The notes under the pieces are model-generated. The model saw only the letters and a program-made list of their open reading frames with translations. It made no database searches and had not been told where the DNA came from. Of a DNA stretch of 31,027 nt, positions 1-6,958 are shown in pieces. This stretch comes from JBEVNR01 sp040507985. Lineage in GTDB: Bacteria > Pseudomonadota > Alphaproteobacteria > Rickettsiales > UBA6187. The position numbers and the translations under genes were made by a program. Position 1 is the first letter of the stretch. Each line of letters begins with the position of its first letter. The DNA lies in assembly GCA_040507985.1 (NCBI GenBank), contig JBEVNR010000034.1, positions 1 through 31,027 on the forward strand. Direction: 5' to 3'.

Positions 1-229
1 TATTAGATTCTATAGCATTTTTAATTTTATTGTTTATGTCTTGAAGATGGTTATTAAGATCAGAAACTTTTTGCGTTCGCCACTCTTCTACGCAAATGTT
101 AGATGTGCAAATTATAATTTCTCTATTTACGCAAAATTCTAATAAATCTTTATATAATTTATCTCTTACTTTATAACTTCTTAAAAAGCTCATATCGACA
201 AAAATTATAGTATTTCCTAATAACGGCAT
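1..229 (-). CDS. PIN-like protein, N-terminal part (cut by window edge)
   Basis: The minus strand is open from an ATG at 229 to the window edge (76 codons). The N-terminus reads MPLLGNTIIFVDMSFLRSY, a beta strand ending in an acidic residue followed by S/F-L-R, and later has ICTSNICVEEW, a second strand followed by acidic residues. This is the layout of the first half of a PIN-type nuclease fold (strand-Asp-x-Ser-x-Leu, then strand-x-x-Glu). The family is inferred from pattern only. The gene lies 26 bp downstream of the AbiEii-like gene on the same strand and could be read from the same promoter. It is far richer in A and T than AbiEi/AbiEii, so it probably has a different origin. The C-terminal half, with the remaining acidic residues, lies outside the window. 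Confidence 0.5.
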   Translation of the reverse strand, partial: MPLLGNTIIFVDMSFLRSYKVRDKLYKDLLEFCVNREIIICTSNICVEEWRTQKVSDLNNHLQDINNKIKNAIESN

Positions 230-255
230 ATTAATTTCAAATTAAAAATGAAGCA

Positions 256-1203
256 TCACAAGATGTCTAAATAGTCTGTAATTCTTTTTATTATCTCTGG
301 AAACAATATCCGCTTCTTATAATACAATGCCCCCGTTCCCTGATACGCCGCTTCATATTCCTCCCGAACCTTCCTATCCCTAAGCAAAAACGCCTCATTC
401 TCGCGTATCGTCGGATTATCGCCGGTGCGGAAGCGTTTCGCCTTATGCGCGTGATATTCCGGCGTACCGATAAATTCCAGCACCTCTCGACATTCCAACA
501 GGCAATACACGTCATAATAGTGCCGCATGAAATTCACCGGCAAGCTGCCCGTCTCTTGCTGCCGACGGCATTTCGTGGAAATCGTTTGCAGTTTCTCCAC
601 CAAGGTGTAGCCAGGATGATAGCATGCAACGGCCTTGGCGCGGTTGTCAATCAACGGCGTTTTGCCCGCCGCATAATCATAGGCCCATGAGCTGATATCT
701 TTGGGAAGATTCGGCGTTACGTCGTCAAAGCCGACCTCCAGCAAAATTCCCTCTTTGACTCCCGGCAGGATTCCGGCGGTCGCGGCATAATGGAGGCGAA
801 TGCCGCCGCTACGGTATTTCTCGTCGTCAAAGGCAAGGTCGCGTTCCGATTTTACTATGCCGTCAATCTCGATGGTTTCGGCTAACCGGTCATAGAAACG
901 CCTTCTGCTTTCGCCATGCGCTCGGCTCGTATGGTGACGGCCCGTCTTGACTTCCATATCCTCAGGCGGCTCTATGCGAATATCGATATCTTCGGAAAAT
1001 CGATGAATAATGCCGTAGCCTTTGGAAAGGGACGTGCCGCCCTTAAGCTCGAACGTCAAGCCGAGGCACTGCAAGCCGTACAGGCAATGCATGATCCAAT
1101 AGTCCTTCTCGACCAACACCGGATCAATCGCCATCTCCCGTCCGACGATGCGGATAAGCTCGGAGAAGTCCGGATGGCGATGGAGGAATATTTCAGGAGG
1201 CAT
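256..1203 (-). CDS. AbiEii/AbiGii-type nucleotidyltransferase toxin
   Basis: This is the toxin half of an AbiE-type (type IV) toxin-antitoxin and abortive-infection pair. The family transfers nucleotides through a polymerase-beta-like fold. Visible motifs are VEKDYWI (residues 31-37), the nucleotide-binding KGGTSLSK (54-61) and the catalytic RFSEDIDIR (68-76) with its paired aspartates. Length is 315 aa from the chosen start, normal for the family. The frame is open to 1263, but the ATG at 1203 is preferred because it overlaps the AbiEi stop codon region by 11 bp (translational coupling) and the protein then begins just before the conserved region. The gene is cotranscribed with AbiEi. No lesion is seen. 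Confidence 0.9.
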   Translation of the reverse strand: MPPEIFLHRHPDFSELIRIVGREMAIDPVLVEKDYWIMHCLYGLQCLGLTFELKGGTSLSKGYGIIHRFSEDIDIRIEPPEDMEVKTGRHHTSRAHGESRRRFYDRLAETIEIDGIVKSERDLAFDDEKYRSGGIRLHYAATAGILPGVKEGILLEVGFDDVTPNLPKDISSWAYDYAAGKTPLIDNRAKAVACYHPGYTLVEKLQTISTKCRRQQETGSLPVNFMRHYYDVYCLLECREVLEFIGTPEYHAHKAKRFRTGDNPTIRENEAFLLRDRKVREEYEAAYQGTGALYYKKRILFPEIIKRITDYLDIL

Positions 1204-1789
1204 ATCGCAACGTGTCGTCTCCCAACGCTTCGGCAAAAACCTTCCGGGCGCGAACTCCGCCATACTGCCGCACCGCTTGCTTAAACGCCTTTGCCTTCAT
1301 CGTCAACGCCTTCCGCCGGACGCGAGCAAGCACGGCTTCGCTATCCTCGGCCAGACGCTCCAGATTATTGACAAGATCGACGAGCAGGAATTCTTCCGAG
1401 AGGCCGGTCGGAAAATGCGGCTTGATGCGAAAATCAAAGACGCGTCCGCCTAATTTAAAGCGTCCGTGCCGCTTGTGGTTGTAGACGACGGTTTCGTTAT
1501 AAAGCTGCGTCGTGCCGACTCCCAAGCCGTTATAGGCGTTCGGAGACGAGATAAGGAAACGGTTATCCTTAAGGAAGGCGGCTATCAAGGCGTCTTCCTG
1601 CGCCGGCGCGTCGCCGAAGATGGTCTTTTTCGGGCAGTAATAGAGCCCGCCCGAAAGCTTGGCTAACGTACCTTCCTTCTGAAGCTCGCGCAAATGGCGG
1701 TCTACGGCATTCGACCAACGCTCCAAATCGGCGCGGCGATAGACATGGCCCGGCAGCAGATGGCTTTTGATTTCTTCCGTTTTGAGCAT
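1193..1789 (-). CDS. AbiEi-type antitoxin / transcriptional repressor (DUF6088-like)
   Basis: This 198-aa protein is the first gene of the AbiE pair. An N-terminal winged-helix region (about residues 1-60) contains the family pattern of a short wing followed by LSGGLYYCPK. The rest matches the C-terminal antitoxin part, including LISSPNAYNGLGVGTTQLYNE. AbiEi proteins neutralise the nucleotidyltransferase toxin indirectly and repress their own promoter by binding inverted repeats. A near-perfect inverted repeat covers the predicted -35 box upstream (1835-1867). There is no strong Shine-Dalgarno before the ATG. The stop overlaps the AbiEii start. Confidence 0.85.
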   Translation of the reverse strand: MLKTEEIKSHLLPGHVYRRADLERWSNAVDRHLRELQKEGTLAKLSGGLYYCPKKTIFGDAPAQEDALIAAFLKDNRFLISSPNAYNGLGVGTTQLYNETVVYNHKRHGRFKLGGRVFDFRIKPHFPTGLSEEFLLVDLVNNLERLAEDSEAVLARVRRKALTMKAKAFKQAVRQYGGVRARKVFAEALGDDTLRYAS

Positions 1790-1812
1790 ACGACGCTATC
1801 CCGCTTTATATT

Positions 1813-1867
1813 AGGATAGCTCTTCGGAAGAACGCTTGCAAGAATTGTTATGTAAAATTCATGCAAG
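1813..1867 (-). promoter_or_regulatory. abiE promoter with palindromic operator
   Basis: On the minus strand a -35 box TTGCAA (1836-1841) and a -10 box TATCCT (1813-1818) are separated by 17 bp, 24 bp upstream of the AbiEi ATG. The -35 box sits inside an inverted repeat: CTTGCAAGAATT (1835-1846) and AATTCATGCAAG (1856-1867) are reverse complements at 11 of 12 positions, with a 9-bp spacer. Binding there would block RNA polymerase, as expected for AbiEi autorepression. Confidence 0.65.
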
Positions 1868-1908
1868 ATGATGGCAGGGGTTAATTAAGGCATGACGTCA
1901 GGAGCCGC

Positions 1909-2478
1909 TTATGCTCGGAATATCTCCGCTTTCCCTCGCACTCCCTCCGGGAGCCCCTTCTTGAGCAGCGTTCCTTCCGTGGCATTATTGTTTAGTCTGT
2001 CCCGAACGAACGAAGTCGGCGCCCAGATATGGAGCGTACCGCTTTCCAGCTTATGCGGCGCGCAGTCGGCCAACCAGTTGATCCACGCGTATTGCCGCCC
2101 GTTGGCGCGGCACCAAGACTCCAGATGCTTCCACGCTCTTATCGCTTGGCCGTCGCGACAGACATACAGTACGCGCCTTCCGTCGTTCGTGCCGCTCGGC
2201 CCCGCCGCAGCGGCGATCTTGACGGCGCGGCAGGCCTCGGCGATGTTGGCGGGAGTCGGCATGGATTTCCGCGAGGACATCGCCTTCGCCAAACCTTCCT
2301 TGAGCGTGTCGGCGTCAAACTCCTTGAGGACGGCATACCACGTCCCCATCGTTTCGGGGCAGAATTCTTTGCCGTAGGTATCCATGACCGGCGCCAGCAC
2401 GGCGGCGCTGAACTCCCGCTTGCCGACGTTGCCCATGCGCCCGAAGATGCGCTTCGCCACCTCATCCGCCCGATCCAT
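1909..2478 (-). CDS. Phage replication protein: helicase-loader-like region plus DnaA-N-like C-terminus
   Basis: This 189-aa protein has two regions. Residues about 1-95 resemble phage replicative-helicase loader proteins: a helical segment with Y-G-K-E-F, W-Y-A-V-L and the signature MPTPANIAEACRAV. The C-terminal half has the order W-x(3)-L ... W-I-N-W-L ... LHIWAPTSFVRDRL, which resembles the N-terminal domain of DnaA that contacts DnaB-type helicase. A role in loading the host helicase on element DNA is inferred. The ATG at 2478 has a GGAG box 7 bp upstream and overlaps the previous gene by 17 bp; the longer upstream frame is the other gene read out of frame. Last gene of the minus-strand run. 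Confidence 0.65.
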   Translation of the reverse strand: MDRADEVAKRIFGRMGNVGKREFSAAVLAPVMDTYGKEFCPETMGTWYAVLKEFDADTLKEGLAKAMSSRKSMPTPANIAEACRAVKIAAAAGPSGTNDGRRVLYVCRDGQAIRAWKHLESWCRANGRQYAWINWLADCAPHKLESGTLHIWAPTSFVRDRLNNNATEGTLLKKGLPEGVRGKAEIFRA

Positions 2479-2728
2479 CGTCGTTCTCCGTGGTTTGGTT
2501 GATTCCGTTACGCTCCGCTTCGAAGGCGCGGCATGCCTCCGCCACATGCGCGGGAGTCGGCATGAATTTTCGCCATGCCACCGTTCGCGCCAGCCCCTCT
2601 CGCAGCGTGTCCTCCGGGAACATGCCGATGGGCTGCTGCCCGTATATCTGCCAAAGCGGGACAAGGACGATATCGTAGAACTTCCGCTTTTCGATCAGCC
2701 CGGAGGCGTTCTTGGTTTCTTCGGTCAT
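2462..2728 (-). CDS. Short helicase-loader-like paralogue
   Basis: This 88-aa protein starts at an ATG that forms an ATGA overlap with the stop of the upstream gene. Its C-terminal half, KFMPTPAHVAEACRAFE, repeats almost exactly the KSMPTPANIAEACRAVK of the next gene, and both are preceded by LY/LA-type helices with a W-Q-I-Y-G or M-D-T-Y-G start. The two genes are therefore tandem paralogues, this one lacking the DnaA-N-like part. A helicase-loader or loader-inhibitor role is inferred from the shared module and the replication context. Confidence 0.65.
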   Translation of the reverse strand: MTEETKNASGLIEKRKFYDIVLVPLWQIYGQQPIGMFPEDTLREGLARTVAWRKFMPTPAHVAEACRAFEAERNGINQTTENDDGSGG

Positions 2729-3720
2729 GCCGCCATCTCCGCCACAGTTTCCTCGCCTTCGTCTCCCCAGAACGCGGCCAGCCGTTCCGCCCTGCTTCCC
2801 TGAACGCCGCCTTGAGCGCCGCTCCGCGTTCCATATGCGCCCTCGCGAATCTTCTGCGCCGTGCTCTCCGACAGCAAGCCGTCGAAGCTCAGCCAGCGGA
2901 GCGCGAAAGGCTGCGCCTTGGCCTTGGCGAGCAGCTCGCGCCAGCGTTCGAGCGTCCAGCCGTGGGCCATGCGACGGCGGATCATCCGCGTCCGTTCCCA
3001 CGTAACTTCCGCCTGCGGAACTGAGGGAATGTCTGCAAAGTTCTCATTCCACGCCGCGACCGCTTCGCGGCAGACGGCTTCCGCTTCGCCTTCCCTTGCC
3101 TTTCCCTCAACGACCTGAAGGGGGCGACGCGCTCCGTCCCCCGTCCTCGGGGGACTAGAGGGGGTTCTTTTTTCCAATGTTTTTATTCCGTAGTTATTAT
3201 AGACAGGGCGACCGTCGGGGTGAACGCAGGGAGCGGCGGCGTCAGAAGAATCGGCGAAGGAGTCTCGTTTTTCTAGGGGATCGCCTGCGGATTCGGCCAT
3301 ATCGGCAGGGCGTTCAGAGGGGGCGACCGACGGGGCGGCCATGTTTTCGTTGGCGACGGCGGATAATGACAGCACCGTCACGCGCGTCATGCGCCGGCAT
3401 CCGACGCGGACAGCCTCGGTCGCGATCTCGCCCATCTCCCGCAGCTTGCGGAGGGCATGCTTGACGGCCTCCTCGCCGAACGACTCCGTGCGGCAGCCGC
3501 TCTTCCACGACAGCAGCTTGTCGATCTCGGCGGCAGTGACGAGCGTCTGGCCCCGAAGGATCGGGACGCCGCCGCGCTGCATCGGCTTCCACGCGGCCCG
3601 TCGCCGTAGCAGATGCCAGACGAGCTGCGTGACGGGAGAGCAGGCATAGACCGTGCTCTCCCTCGGTTCGGGAACATAGCCCTTGGCGTTTTTTCCGACT
3701 GTATGGACAAGTCCGCTCAT
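2725..3720 (-). CDS. Phage-type replication initiator / DNA-binding protein
   Basis: This 331-aa protein has an N-terminal region (about 1-125) with winged-helix character, including EEAVKHALRKLREMGEI, followed by a Pro/Ala-rich linker. The C-terminal third has the pattern common in phage replication proteins: AAWNENFADIPSVP, then R-x(3)-IRRRM, W-R-E-L-L, a W-L-S-FDGLL segment and K-I-REGAYG. A role as origin-binding initiator acting with the two loader-like proteins is inferred from architecture and order. The ATG at 3720 has AGAGG 8 bp upstream. The stop shares ATGA with the next gene. No individual family name can be assigned with certainty. Confidence 0.6.
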   Translation of the reverse strand: MSGLVHTVGKNAKGYVPEPRESTVYACSPVTQLVWHLLRRRAAWKPMQRGGVPILRGQTLVTAAEIDKLLSWKSGCRTESFGEEAVKHALRKLREMGEIATEAVRVGCRRMTRVTVLSLSAVANENMAAPSVAPSERPADMAESAGDPLEKRDSFADSSDAAAPCVHPDGRPVYNNYGIKTLEKRTPSSPPRTGDGARRPLQVVEGKAREGEAEAVCREAVAAWNENFADIPSVPQAEVTWERTRMIRRRMAHGWTLERWRELLAKAKAQPFALRWLSFDGLLSESTAQKIREGAYGTRSGAQGGVQGSRAERLAAFWGDEGEETVAEMAA

Positions 3721-3787
3721 GGTAAAACCTCTTTGTTGCGGCCATGACGGGGCAAAAATGTCAGGCCGATGACGTTGGTAACGATGC

Positions 3788-3817
3788 GGGGAGAGGGAAA
3801 CCTCTCTCCGTTTTTTT
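3788..3817 (+). terminator. Strong rho-independent terminator on the plus strand
   Basis: GGGGAGAGG, a GAAA tetraloop and CCTCTCTCC form a 9-bp stem (one G-T pair) followed by G and seven T residues. It is oriented for plus-strand transcription, yet no plus-strand gene lies upstream within the window's first 3.7 kb. Read on the minus strand the stem has no T-run after it. Confidence 0.7.
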
Positions 3818-4070
3818 GCAAAAGACGACGGTTGCCGCCGTGCCGATTTTTTAGCGGCGGCGGAAAGAGCGTCCTCTGCGATGGGAGAGGTCAGGCGGGC
3901 GGAGCGCGGGGGAGACCTTGCGGCATGGGATTATTTCTCCTTCTTGAAGTTCGGCGCAGCTACAGACGCGGCATGACGCCGCTTCTTCCGTGACGGGAAG
4001 GCAATCGCAAAGGAAGGCGGCGCGTTCGGCGCCGCCTTCCTTCCGATCGGATTCCGCCGCTCAACGCGTC

Positions 4071-4572
4071 TTACGGTCGCCCTTTCGGCTCGGCGCCGAC
4101 ATAGGCCTCCAGCACCCGCAGCAGCAGCGCCAGCTCGGGGTTGTCCAAGACGAACCGCCATTCCGCCTTCGGGTTCGAGAGACGGCAGCCTTGGCGTTCC
4201 ATCCATTCCTGCGCTCCTTGTTCGGTAAGGAAGACTCCGCTCAGCGAGCAATCCATATGGCGGCGGACATAGCCAGCCCTCCTCGTAGCCCTTGCCGGCG
4301 AGGTAATGCGCGAACGCCGCGTAGCTTTCGGGATTCTCCTCGTAGCGCCGCCGCAGCATGTCGGCATCGCTCCAGCCGCCGTCCCGGTCGCGGTATGCCG
4401 TGCCGGAGGGACGGCCCGCGTCGAAGCTCGGGGTCAGTTGGTCGTCGTAAAATTCCGTCTCCTCCGTGCGGATGACGTAGCAGTAGGGCGCCGCCGTCTT
4501 GGAGGGATCTTGGCTTTTGATGCGGCAGAGGAGGAGAGCCGCCTCTTGGCGGAGTTCTTGGGATGCAGGCAT
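4071..4572 (-). pseudogene. Phage-type hypothetical gene with a frameshift
   Basis: The ATG at 4572 has GGAG 7 bp upstream. The first frame codes for about 99 residues with D-x-x-x-LRRRYEENPESYAAFAHYLAGKGYEEG. Continuity then passes at about 4275 to another frame giving GYVRRHMDCSLSGVFLTEQ, then GAQEWMERQG and RFVLDNPELALLLRVLEAY, ending at 4071. The second part fits a phage accessory pattern (FLTE-x-x-A-x-x-W/H ... NPEL-x-x-L-L), so the two frames are halves of one roughly 167-residue protein separated by a one-base deletion or two-base insertion. The first frame alone runs on to 3931 as low-complexity sequence. Function unknown. Confidence 0.55.
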
Positions 4573-4644
4573 GATAAAACTCCGTGGTTCGCGCCGTAGC
4601 GCGTTTTGAAGAAATGGACAAAAGGGAGAATCGAAAAGAGCTGG

Positions 4645-4974
4645 CTAAAACCTGAACAGGGTTTCCGTGATATCGACGGATTTCTTGGCATAGTTCGGTA
4701 GAACGAATAGGGCCAAGGAGCCTTCGCGGGCAAGCGTAAAGCTGCCATCCTCTCTGCGGATGCGATCCGTCGTCAAGGCTTGCGAACGCTCGGCAAGTAG
4801 ACGCTCTGGCTTGTTTTCCCAACGGAAGAAGGCGATATCGGTCAAAGCGGGAAGTTGAGAGAGCGGATAGCGCATCTCTTCGCTGCCGCGACGGAAGTCT
4901 ATAAGACCGGCCGCTAAGAGTATGGCAACAGCGCGAAGATTAGATCGCCCGAGGGCATATGAAATAGATCGCAT
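4645..4974 (-). CDS. Hypothetical phage-region protein, 109 aa
   Basis: I do not recognise the family. The protein is mixed alpha/beta in appearance, without membrane segments, and ends in VDITETLFRF. The ATG at 4974 has an AGAGG box 7 bp upstream, inside the end of the preceding gene, with which it overlaps by 35 bp. Same strand and tight packing place it in the minus-strand phage run between the initiator and the repressor. Confidence 0.5.
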   Translation of the reverse strand: MRSISYALGRSNLRAVAILLAAGLIDFRRGSEEMRYPLSQLPALTDIAFFRWENKPERLLAERSQALTTDRIRREDGSFTLAREGSLALFVLPNYAKKSVDITETLFRF

Positions 4975-5278
4975 GGTAGGCCTCTTTGCTTTCTTTCATT
5001 AAAAAACGAACGACAACATTTTCAGTGTTGGCGCTCGGGAGCTGAAAACCGTGCAAAGAAACAGCGGACTTATTCGCGCGGCAAAACCGCCTTATTTCGT
5101 CCACTCCCGAGCGTAAGATACAGTCGGGCATAAAAAAACACGCGCTAACGGGGCGTGGCATTCCGTCCTTGCAGGAGTTTTCAGCTCCGACAAAAACGGT
5201 ACCGAATCCGTCCTTGCTTTGCAAGTCGAATTCTCCATCCATATCCGCAATGAAGGTCTTTTTCAATGCCTGTCTCAT
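4940..5278 (-). CDS. Hypothetical phage-region protein, 112 aa
   Basis: Unrecognised. The start ATG at 5278 overlaps the stop of the upstream gene as ATGA, which supports both the start and co-translation. The sequence has several cysteines (residues about 36, 47, 53, 65 and 109) but no ordered zinc-binding motif I can defend. It is one of a chain of small overlapping minus-strand genes typical of the early region of temperate elements. Confidence 0.5.
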   Translation of the reverse strand: MRQALKKTFIADMDGEFDLQSKDGFGTVFVGAENSCKDGMPRPVSACFFMPDCILRSGVDEIRRFCRANKSAVSLHGFQLPSANTENVVVRFLMKESKEAYHAIYFICPRAI

Positions 5279-5685
5279 TGGCCATCCTCACGGCAAAAAA
5301 GAAAACGGGAAGGGTTTTTCTTCTTGCCGCTTTTTAAATTCGTTTTTAGAGACGGTTCCGCATCCAAACTCGGCAAGGACGGAGGCAGGGCGGGGCGCTT
5401 TTTCGGGGAGCCTCCGTTGCGTTTTTTGGTCGGGGGCCGCTTTTCCCTCTCGGCAAAGAGCGCCGCGAACCCTTTCCGCGTCAGATCAGGATCAAGTCCC
5501 GCCAAGGCGCAGATATAGATAAAATCCTTGTCCCGCGAGGTTAACCATGCACGGGCATGCGTCTTCGCGGCACGCCTCTGCGCAGAGTTGACCTCCGAAC
5601 GTGCGTCCATCTCGGCCTGCAGCAAAACCTTTTGCCATAAGCGGCGACATTTGATGCCTTCCTCCTCTATCCATATCGCGCTCAC
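5275..5685 (-). CDS. Phage-type hypothetical protein with WL-x-S-x-D-KDF and LAGLDP motifs
   Basis: This 136-aa protein contains LWQKVLLQAEMDA, then AWLTSRDKDFIYICALAGLDP. That pattern (Trp-Leu-Thr/Ser, Asp-Phe, Cys-x-Leu-Ala-Gly-Leu-Asp-Pro) recurs in small proteins of alphaproteobacterial prophages; no biochemical role is known to me. The C-terminal 50 residues are Lys/Pro-rich and probably disordered. The start is GTG at 5685, sharing GTGA with the stop of a 40-codon gene upstream. The stop shares ATGA with the next gene. Confidence 0.65.
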   Translation of the reverse strand: MSAIWIEEEGIKCRRLWQKVLLQAEMDARSEVNSAQRRAAKTHARAWLTSRDKDFIYICALAGLDPDLTRKGFAALFAEREKRPPTKKRNGGSPKKRPALPPSLPSLDAEPSLKTNLKSGKKKNPSRFLFCREDGQ

Positions 5686-5804
5686 GGCCTCCTCGCCGAT
5701 GTACCGATGAGGGAAAAGACGTCGTCACGGCAAATCGCCGGAGTCTTGTTCCGGCGACGGGGGATGAATCTTGGCAAGACATCTTTTTTATAAGCGACAC
5801 GCAT
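5682..5804 (-). CDS. Small basic protein, 40 aa
   Basis: This ORF falls below usual length cut-offs. It starts MRVAYKKDVLPRFIPRRRNK and is strongly basic. Three things support it: an AAGGAG box 8 bp before the ATG at 5804, a GTGA overlap with the start of the next gene, and position in a chain of overlapping genes. A nucleic-acid-binding role is only a guess from the charge. Confidence 0.5.
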   Translation of the reverse strand: MRVAYKKDVLPRFIPRRRNKTPAICRDDVFSLIGTSARRP

Positions 5805-5828
5805 CCTTGTTGCTCCTTCATAAGATTC

Positions 5829-6020
5829 TTATCGGTTGCGATCTGCGTCGGCTTTACGCAACGTTCGAAGCGCCGCCTCTGTTTCGGCGCAATAATCTCC
5901 GTCGCAGACAGGGGATGGCTCATGGTCATGGAGGATGACGGCATAAAGAATGAAGGCGGCAAGAAGGAAAACGGCGATCCCTGCCGTTCGATCCACCATT
6001 TTAAATAAGGGACGTTCCAT
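5829..6020 (-). CDS. Small single-span membrane protein, 63 aa
   Basis: Residues about 13-29 (AGIAVFLLAAFILYAVI) form one hydrophobic segment, followed by a polar tail with two cysteines (CDGDYC). It lies just upstream of the 40-aa gene on the same strand. Small membrane proteins of this type occur in the early regions of temperate phages, but nothing here reveals the function. Confidence 0.5.
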   Translation of the reverse strand: MERPLFKMVDRTAGIAVFLLAAFILYAVILHDHEPSPVCDGDYCAETEAALRTLRKADADRNR

Positions 6021-6057
6021 AGGCGCCTGCCTTAAAAAAGGTTAAAGCGATTCCCTG

Positions 6058-6079
6058 CGGCAAAACGCGGATTTTGCCG
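6058..6079. repeat. 8-bp inverted repeat between repressor-side genes
   Basis: CGGCAAAA (6058-6065) and TTTTGCCG (6072-6079) are perfect reverse complements around a 6-base loop. No T-run follows on either strand. It lies between the minus-strand XRE gene and the small membrane-protein gene and could be an attenuating hairpin or an operator. Confidence 0.4.
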
Positions 6080-6105
6080 AAACCGTCGTCAGTAAAAGGG
6101 GTTCG

Positions 6106-6318
6106 TCAGTCGGCGGATTCTTCCGTATTCTTTTCCGCCACCAGCTCCTCCATCTCGACCAGATTGCCGGTCGCCCGACGCAATGCCAACGCGACGCGCA
6201 GCGACGGCGTCCGCCTGCCTTTCTCGATCTCGCAGAGATAGCTGGAGGTAATGCCGGCAGCCTTCGCGACCGCCGACCGCTTTAGCTGCGTGACCCGGAA
6301 GATTCTGCTTAACTTCAT
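6106..6318 (-). CDS. XRE-family DNA-binding protein (Cro/Xis-side regulator)
   Basis: This 70-aa protein is essentially one helix-turn-helix domain: LKRSAVAKAAGITSSYLCEIEKGRRTPSLRVALALRRATG is the XRE signature with recognition helix around SSYLCEIEKG. It is divergent from a larger XRE repressor gene at 6445, the classical Cro/CI arrangement of a temperate element. The start has AGGAG 7 bp upstream, and this ribosome site lies next to the operator repeats. It would drive the minus-strand early run down to the replication genes. Confidence 0.85.
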   Translation of the reverse strand: MKLSRIFRVTQLKRSAVAKAAGITSSYLCEIEKGRRTPSLRVALALRRATGNLVEMEELVAEKNTEESAD

Positions 6319-6326
6319 GAATATTC

Positions 6327-6365
6327 TCCTATAGTAAATATTATTCTCTATATAGGATTAGTCAA
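6327..6365 (-). promoter_or_regulatory. Early leftward promoter and operator repeats
   Basis: A minus-strand -35 TTGACT (6360-6365), a 16-bp spacer and a -10 TAATAT (6338-6343) precede the XRE gene at 6318. Inverted repeats TCCTATA (6327-6333) and TATAGGA (6351-6357) flank the -10. TATTCTC occurs twice, at 6322 and 6342, exactly 20 bp (two helical turns) apart. The arrangement suits cooperative binding by dimers of the divergent XRE proteins. Confidence 0.65.
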
Positions 6366-6398
6366 CGGTTTTTTTAAGCGGTTTTTAGAAGTTTCTCG

Positions 6399-6421
6399 TT
6401 ATGGTATAGTGATAGCCATAA
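6399..6421 (+). promoter_or_regulatory. Candidate operator/promoter of the rightward repressor gene
   Basis: TTATGG and CCATAA are perfect reverse complements separated by 11 bp. A possible -10 box TATAGT (6405-6410) lies between them, 24 bp upstream of the repressor ATG. I see no good -35 box, so activation or autoregulation by the repressor is plausible. Confidence 0.4.
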
Positions 6422-6444
6422 GTTAATTTATAAATAGTGGGCTT

Positions 6445-6888
6445 ATGTATCTTGAACCTGCGACGGAAGTGCTGACGAAGCTAAAGGACATGCTGGAAAA
6501 AAGCGGCATGAAGCTCTTCCATATCGCGGAAAAAGCGGGACTGCAGCCCAGCCATTTGTCCGACATCAAGAACGGCAAGAAGGGCTTGGACATACCGAAA
6601 CTATACCGAATCGCCAAGGCGATGGACGCTTATCCGTCCGATATACTTCCCGACAGCTGGATACGCCCCGAAGCGCGGACGGATCGAAACCGCATCGAAC
6701 GGGCGGTCTGCTCCGTCTTAAAATCCTACATCAAAATACAGGAAGAGCACGGCGAAGGCTTCGCCAGTCCCGAGCAATTAGCTCAAGTAGTTAGCGTCCT
6801 TCTAGAGGACGAAGGAAGCGAACTTAGCCCGTCTGAGATCACCAAGGGATTAAAGATGGCAAAAAGATTCGCTCCTATATTAAAGTAA
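6445..6888 (+). CDS. XRE-family repressor (CI-like)
   Basis: This 147-aa protein has an N-terminal helix-turn-helix (about residues 8-60): LEKSGMKLFHIAEKAGLQPSHLSDIKNGKKGLDIPKLYRIAKAM. The C-terminal 80 residues are helical and may form a dimerisation domain, with no LexA-like Ser/Lys protease motif visible. Divergence from the short XRE gene across an operator-rich gap argues for the maintenance repressor of the integrated element. It is followed by small genes leading to the integrase. Confidence 0.85.
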   Translation: MYLEPATEVLTKLKDMLEKSGMKLFHIAEKAGLQPSHLSDIKNGKKGLDIPKLYRIAKAMDAYPSDILPDSWIRPEARTDRNRIERAVCSVLKSYIKIQEEHGEGFASPEQLAQVVSVLLEDEGSELSPSEITKGLKMAKRFAPILK

Positions 6889-6958
6889 TATTTATACACC
6901 TTGCACTTATTCAACCATTTAGATATGATATTGCCTGTCATTTCAATGGAAAACGGTC

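Noticed and set aside
4241..4822. 193-codon minus-strand frame
   Set aside because: It overlaps two better supported genes in another frame, without a ribosome site or recognisable motif.
5492..5962. 156-codon minus-strand frame
   Set aside because: It runs through the small membrane-protein gene, the microgene and the LAGLDP gene in the wrong frame and has no sensible motif.
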